Assembly: GCA_016840305.1 (NCBI GenBank)
Contig: JAEOSP010000378.1
Span: 1 to 15,814, forward strand
DNA from: Candidatus Hodarchaeota archaeon
GTDB lineage: Archaea; Asgardarchaeota; Heimdallarchaeia; Hodarchaeales; Hodarchaeaceae
DNA: 15,814 nt
Direction of reading: 5' to 3'
Below the pieces are notes generated by a model that was given only the letters and a program-made list of their open reading frames with translations, was not told where the DNA came from and searched no databases. Below, piece by piece: positions 13,976-15,814 of this stretch. Each line of letters begins with the position of its first letter. Position 1 is the stretch's first letter. A program made the translations under genes and the position numbers.

Positions 13976-14188
13976 TCATTTCATCATTCTTCTAAAATAA
14001 ATCCGCCAGTGATGTTGGCATAATCGCTCCTCACAGTTAGAGCAGTCAAGATTTCCTTGTTTTTGTTTATAGCAGGTATAAATGTTGCAAATAGCTGGTT
14101 TATCGCAGTATCGACAACTTTGTGAATTGTTCTTCAGATCCTCATTTGTTAATTGATTTATAATTGTTGTTTTTTCTTGTAATATCAT
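13976..14188 (-). CDS. Small Cys-rich (probable zinc-binding) protein
   Basis: A 70-residue protein of unknown family. After a short helical N-terminus come CRYCDKPAIC and YTC, then CSNCEERLCQHHW near the C-terminus, giving eight cysteines or histidines or more arranged in two groups, as in a two-site zinc finger (B-box-like or treble-clef-like). The C-terminus is basic (RIYFRRMMK). The start is ATG at 14188, four bases after a perfect AGGTGAT Shine-Dalgarno site; the GTG inside that site at 14197 is not the start. It lies 132 bp upstream of the pyrophosphorylase gene on the same strand. A nucleic-acid-binding or protein-binding adaptor is plausible but unproven. Confidence 0.6.
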   Translation of the reverse strand: MILQEKTTIINQLTNEDLKNNSQSCRYCDKPAICNIYTCYKQKQGNLDCSNCEERLCQHHWRIYFRRMMK

Positions 14189-14192
14189 AAAA

Positions 14193-14199
14193 ATCACCT
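14193..14199 (-). promoter_or_regulatory. Consensus ribosome binding site that fixes the Cys-rich gene start
   Basis: The minus strand reads AGGTGAT, fully complementary to the archaeal 16S rRNA 3' end, then TTTT and ATG. Most starts in this window have only partial sites, so this gene is expected to be well translated. Confidence 0.7.
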
Positions 14200-14248
14200 A
14201 TTTAGTGACTAAGAATAGAAATGAAGACCTTTAATTCATGGAAGTATG

Positions 14249-14277
14249 TCAATCTTCCCCCAGAAGTTCAATCTTCC
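14249..14277. repeat. Pair of 10-bp direct repeats, TCAATCTTCC
   Basis: TCAATCTTCC occurs at 14249-14258 and again at 14268-14277, a 19-bp period (nearly two helical turns). They lie in the 278-bp divergent gap between the Cys-rich gene and the coiled-coil gene. The rest of the gap is AT-rich with several TATA-like sequences and no supported gene. Confidence 0.35.
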
Positions 14278-14386
14278 TTTTTACTCATACAATCAATACT
14301 TAGAGCGTAGTTTTATAAAATTTTCTCCTTCTGCGTTTAGAAAGAATTGAGGAGAGAAATGTACTGATCAGGTAGAAAGTGGCCCA

Positions 14387-14394
14387 TTTATAAA
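14387..14394 (+). promoter_or_regulatory. Candidate TATA box for the coiled-coil gene
   Basis: TTTATAAA is a good TATA match about 75 nt upstream of the ATG at 14467. A second candidate, AAATATAA at 14407-14414, is closer to the usual distance. A third TATA-like element, TTTTATAAAA, lies at 14311-14320. Which is used cannot be decided here. Confidence 0.35.
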
Positions 14395-14466
14395 GCCAAA
14401 AATCTAAAATATAATACAACCTTATCCTACCATCACAGAAATATTACTTCTTGAAAGTGTTTTCAT

Positions 14467-15195
14467 ATGAATAATGATTCCCAACCAGAGAGATCGCCAG
14501 AATCGCTTTATAAAGAGTTGAATGAAAAAGACATCATTATTGCAGACTTGCGTGAAGAATTAGACCGGATTAAACAAGATTATCAACTAAAGACTCGTGA
14601 AGAAATTTCTAGTTCAACGAATCTAGAGAAACAGCTTCAAGAAAGTAGAGATGTCTTAGCAAATATTAAATCAGATCTACAGACTCAAAAAGCAAGGGTA
14701 GAGAGCTTAACAACTGAAAAACAAAGCTTAGAAATGGAAATTGAAGAAATTACCAAATCTCTTCAAGAAAAAGATATCATGATTGAATCCTACTTATCTC
14801 AGATCGGAAAATTACAACAAGTATTGGAGGATACAGAAAATGACATACAAGAAATTGAAGCAGGTCATTTAGCAATCCAAAAACAGCTTCAAATGGAAAT
14901 TAAAAGAACAGAAGAACGAGTAGGCCAAATCAGCGATGATTATGACCGAGATACGCAGAGTACAATTGTTGGTGACAAAAATATTCGAACTGTCTTAAAC
15001 GAGACAGAAATGGGCAAGATTATGTTGTTCATTGTTGATTATTTTGCGATTGCACGAAAGAGAGCTCTTGCACTAGAAACATTAACTACGGAGCTGAATT
15101 TTGCACCAATTATTGCACGCTCCCACCTTCGGAACTTAGACGCTCTTGGGGTTATAAAATTCCACGAGGTAACTAAAGAGATAAAGCTAGTATAG
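14467..15195 (+). CDS. Coiled-coil protein with winged-helix-like C-terminus
   Basis: A 242-residue soluble protein. Residues about 13-158 are an almost continuous coiled coil, rich in Glu, Lys and Gln with heptad-spaced Leu and Ile, and free of proline after residue 11. A polar linker (about 159-171) leads to a compact C-terminal domain (about 172-242): helix GKIMLFIVDYFAIAR, helix LALETLTTELN, a likely recognition helix PIIARSHLRNLDALGV and a short wing FHEVTKEIKLV. That order fits a winged helix of the archaeal regulator type. A dimeric DNA-binding or chromosome-associated protein is the simplest reading, but no known family is recognised. No clear ribosome site is seen before the ATG. It converges on oapC with an 18-bp gap. 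Confidence 0.65.
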   Translation: MNNDSQPERSPESLYKELNEKDIIIADLREELDRIKQDYQLKTREEISSSTNLEKQLQESRDVLANIKSDLQTQKARVESLTTEKQSLEMEIEEITKSLQEKDIMIESYLSQIGKLQQVLEDTENDIQEIEAGHLAIQKQLQMEIKRTEERVGQISDDYDRDTQSTIVGDKNIRTVLNETEMGKIMLFIVDYFAIARKRALALETLTTELNFAPIIARSHLRNLDALGVIKFHEVTKEIKLV

Positions 15196-15213
15196 ATAGT
15201 ACTTATTTTAAAA

Positions 15214-15582
15214 TTATTGTCGGGAAATTGTTTTCTTTCCCCGTGAATCAAGTCGAATAGAGTAGATACCATTATTTCCTGCAATTACTGGAGATTCTTG
15301 GGATTCTTCCACTTCAGGTTGCAGAAGTTTCTCCACATTGATATCATATATACCGACTCGCCTCTCACGAATGGTTAGAAAACCCATATCTTTAGGTGAA
15401 ACCCGCTGCTGTTGAGACAGAGATGTTTGATTTTGATTTTCAGATGTACTTTTGTTCATATGTAGTCGAAATAGTCGATGACCACAGATACATCCTTTTA
15501 GAAGTTCATTTGCATTAGAAGGTTTACGGCTACATTTGGCGCATCGATAACGATCTAGATTAACTTCTCCGTTACTTAACAC
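15214..15582 (-). CDS. oapC: OapC-type zinc-ribbon protein (DUF2072)
   Basis: A protein of about 122 residues. The N-terminal half has a zinc ribbon, CAKC then ELLKGCICG followed by HRLF, matching the archaeal DUF2072 pattern in which the second Cys pair precedes a K/R-x-F strand. The C-terminal part (RERRVGIYDINVEKLL, then SPVIAGNNGIYSIRL) matches the conserved family tail about a Leu-rich strand and a GxY-x-I-x-L ending. A Ser/Asn/Gln-rich linker separates them. GTG at 15582 is chosen because GGATGGCGAT, close to the ribosome-site consensus, precedes it and it leaves a 19-bp gap after oapB; the frame is open back to a TTG at 15645, which would overlap oapB. In haloarchaea oapC lies with oapA and oapB beside a replication origin; its molecular function is unknown. 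Confidence 0.75.
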   Translation of the reverse strand: MLSNGEVNLDRYRCAKCSRKPSNANELLKGCICGHRLFRLHMNKSTSENQNQTSLSQQQRVSPKDMGFLTIRERRVGIYDINVEKLLQPEVEESQESPVIAGNNGIYSIRLDSRGKKTISRQ

Positions 15583-15601
15583 TAATAAATCGCCATCCAA
15601 A

Positions 15602-15814
15602 TCAGACAAGAGCAACAGAGAGATGTTCGTAATTGTGAGGGGCAAGTACCGTCATTTTCACATTCTTACGAGAGAATATCCCATGTCCACGTAAGGGTGC
15701 AGGATTTAGAATTTTATAACCGAGGAAATCTTGGTGATCAATTTGGGTCATAGCTTCTTGGATCAGAAGAGCTTCTTCCTCTGCTTCAAGCCCACCTTCA
15801 AATACAACAACACA
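15602..15814 (-). CDS. oapB: OapB-type protein (DUF2073), 5' part outside window
   Basis: The last 70 residues of a protein that starts beyond the right edge. The sequence VVVFEGGLEAEEEALLIQEA (about the first 20 visible) fits the conserved EGGL-x-x-x-EE-x-x-LI motif of DUF2073, followed by a GxGIFSRK segment and a strand MTVLAP near the end, where the family has an I-x-G/A-P motif. The stop is TGA at 15602-15604. OapB proteins are encoded next to an Era-like GTPase (OapA), which is expected just beyond the window. The gene immediately precedes oapC and should be cotranscribed with it. The assignment rests on the motif pattern plus the neighbouring DUF2072 gene. Confidence 0.65.
   Translation of the reverse strand, partial: CVVVFEGGLEAEEEALLIQEAMTQIDHQDFLGYKILNPAPLRGHGIFSRKNVKMTVLAPHNYEHLSVALV

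Noticed and set aside
13951..13978. Imperfect inverted repeat around TTTCGAAA after the Cys-rich gene
   Set aside because: The arms need a bulge and no T-tract follows on the minus strand; too weak to call a terminator.
14361..14369. ATG preceded by a good GGAG ribosome site
   Set aside because: The frame is ATG TAC TGA, two codons only; the ribosome-site match is probably chance.
15583..15645. TTG start at 15645 for oapC
   Set aside because: It would overlap oapB by 44 bases and add residues unlike the family; GTG at 15582 has a ribosome site.
1..15814. CRISPR array, insertion sequence, tRNA or rRNA
   Set aside because: No regularly spaced repeats, transposase motifs or cloverleaf/rRNA-like stretches were seen in the gaps.

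Overview
The window is AT-rich, gene-dense DNA that most likely comes from an Asgard archaeon (Promethearchaeota), perhaps Heimdallarchaeia-like; that placement is inferred. Archaeal traits are TATA-type boxes (TTTAAATA, TATATAAT) about 50-60 nt upstream of starts, Shine-Dalgarno sites of the AGGTGAT type, an archaeosortase-like membrane enzyme, a KaiC/RAD55-type ATPase, and an OapB-OapC pair (DUF2073 and a DUF2072 zinc ribbon). The Asgard leaning comes from a Rab/Ras-like small GTPase, an asparaginyl-tRNA synthetase whose catalytic domain reads like the eukaryotic cytosolic enzyme, and a zinc-ribbon protein with a polyproline tract like those bound by profilin.

Layout. 1-4180: the 3' end of a DMT/EamA transporter (+), a SHOCT-domain membrane protein (+) closed by a strong hairpin/T-run terminator, an orphan ABC-2-type permease (-), a possible gene remnant (+), an unrecognised multi-pass membrane protein (-), then a long regulatory gap with promoters on both strands. 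4182-6303: a 577-residue HTH/polyproline/double zinc-ribbon protein with a 14-bp palindrome in its leader, and a small two-helix membrane protein. 6306-8534 (-): archaeosortase-like protein followed by asnS. 8720-11294 (+): small GTPase, AbrB-like protein, KaiC-like ATPase and a lipoate ligase/octanoyltransferase-family protein; the last three look like one operon. 11286-14188 (-): a Cys-rich 70-residue protein, an NDP-sugar pyrophosphorylase with a left-handed beta-helix tail, and a phosphohexomutase homologue that has lost its catalytic loops. 14467-15195 (+): a coiled-coil protein with a winged-helix-like end. 15214-15814 (-): oapC and the 3' part of oapB.

How they fit together. The pyrophosphorylase and pseudo-mutase look like the split halves of a known two-domain protein and probably form a nucleotide-sugar complex for glycan synthesis. 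The AbrB-KaiC-ligase cluster pairs a probable regulator and a signalling ATPase with lipoylation. The OapB/OapC genes are origin-linked in haloarchaea, so the right edge may lie near a replication origin, but no origin element was identified. No rRNA, tRNA, CRISPR array or insertion sequence was recognised.
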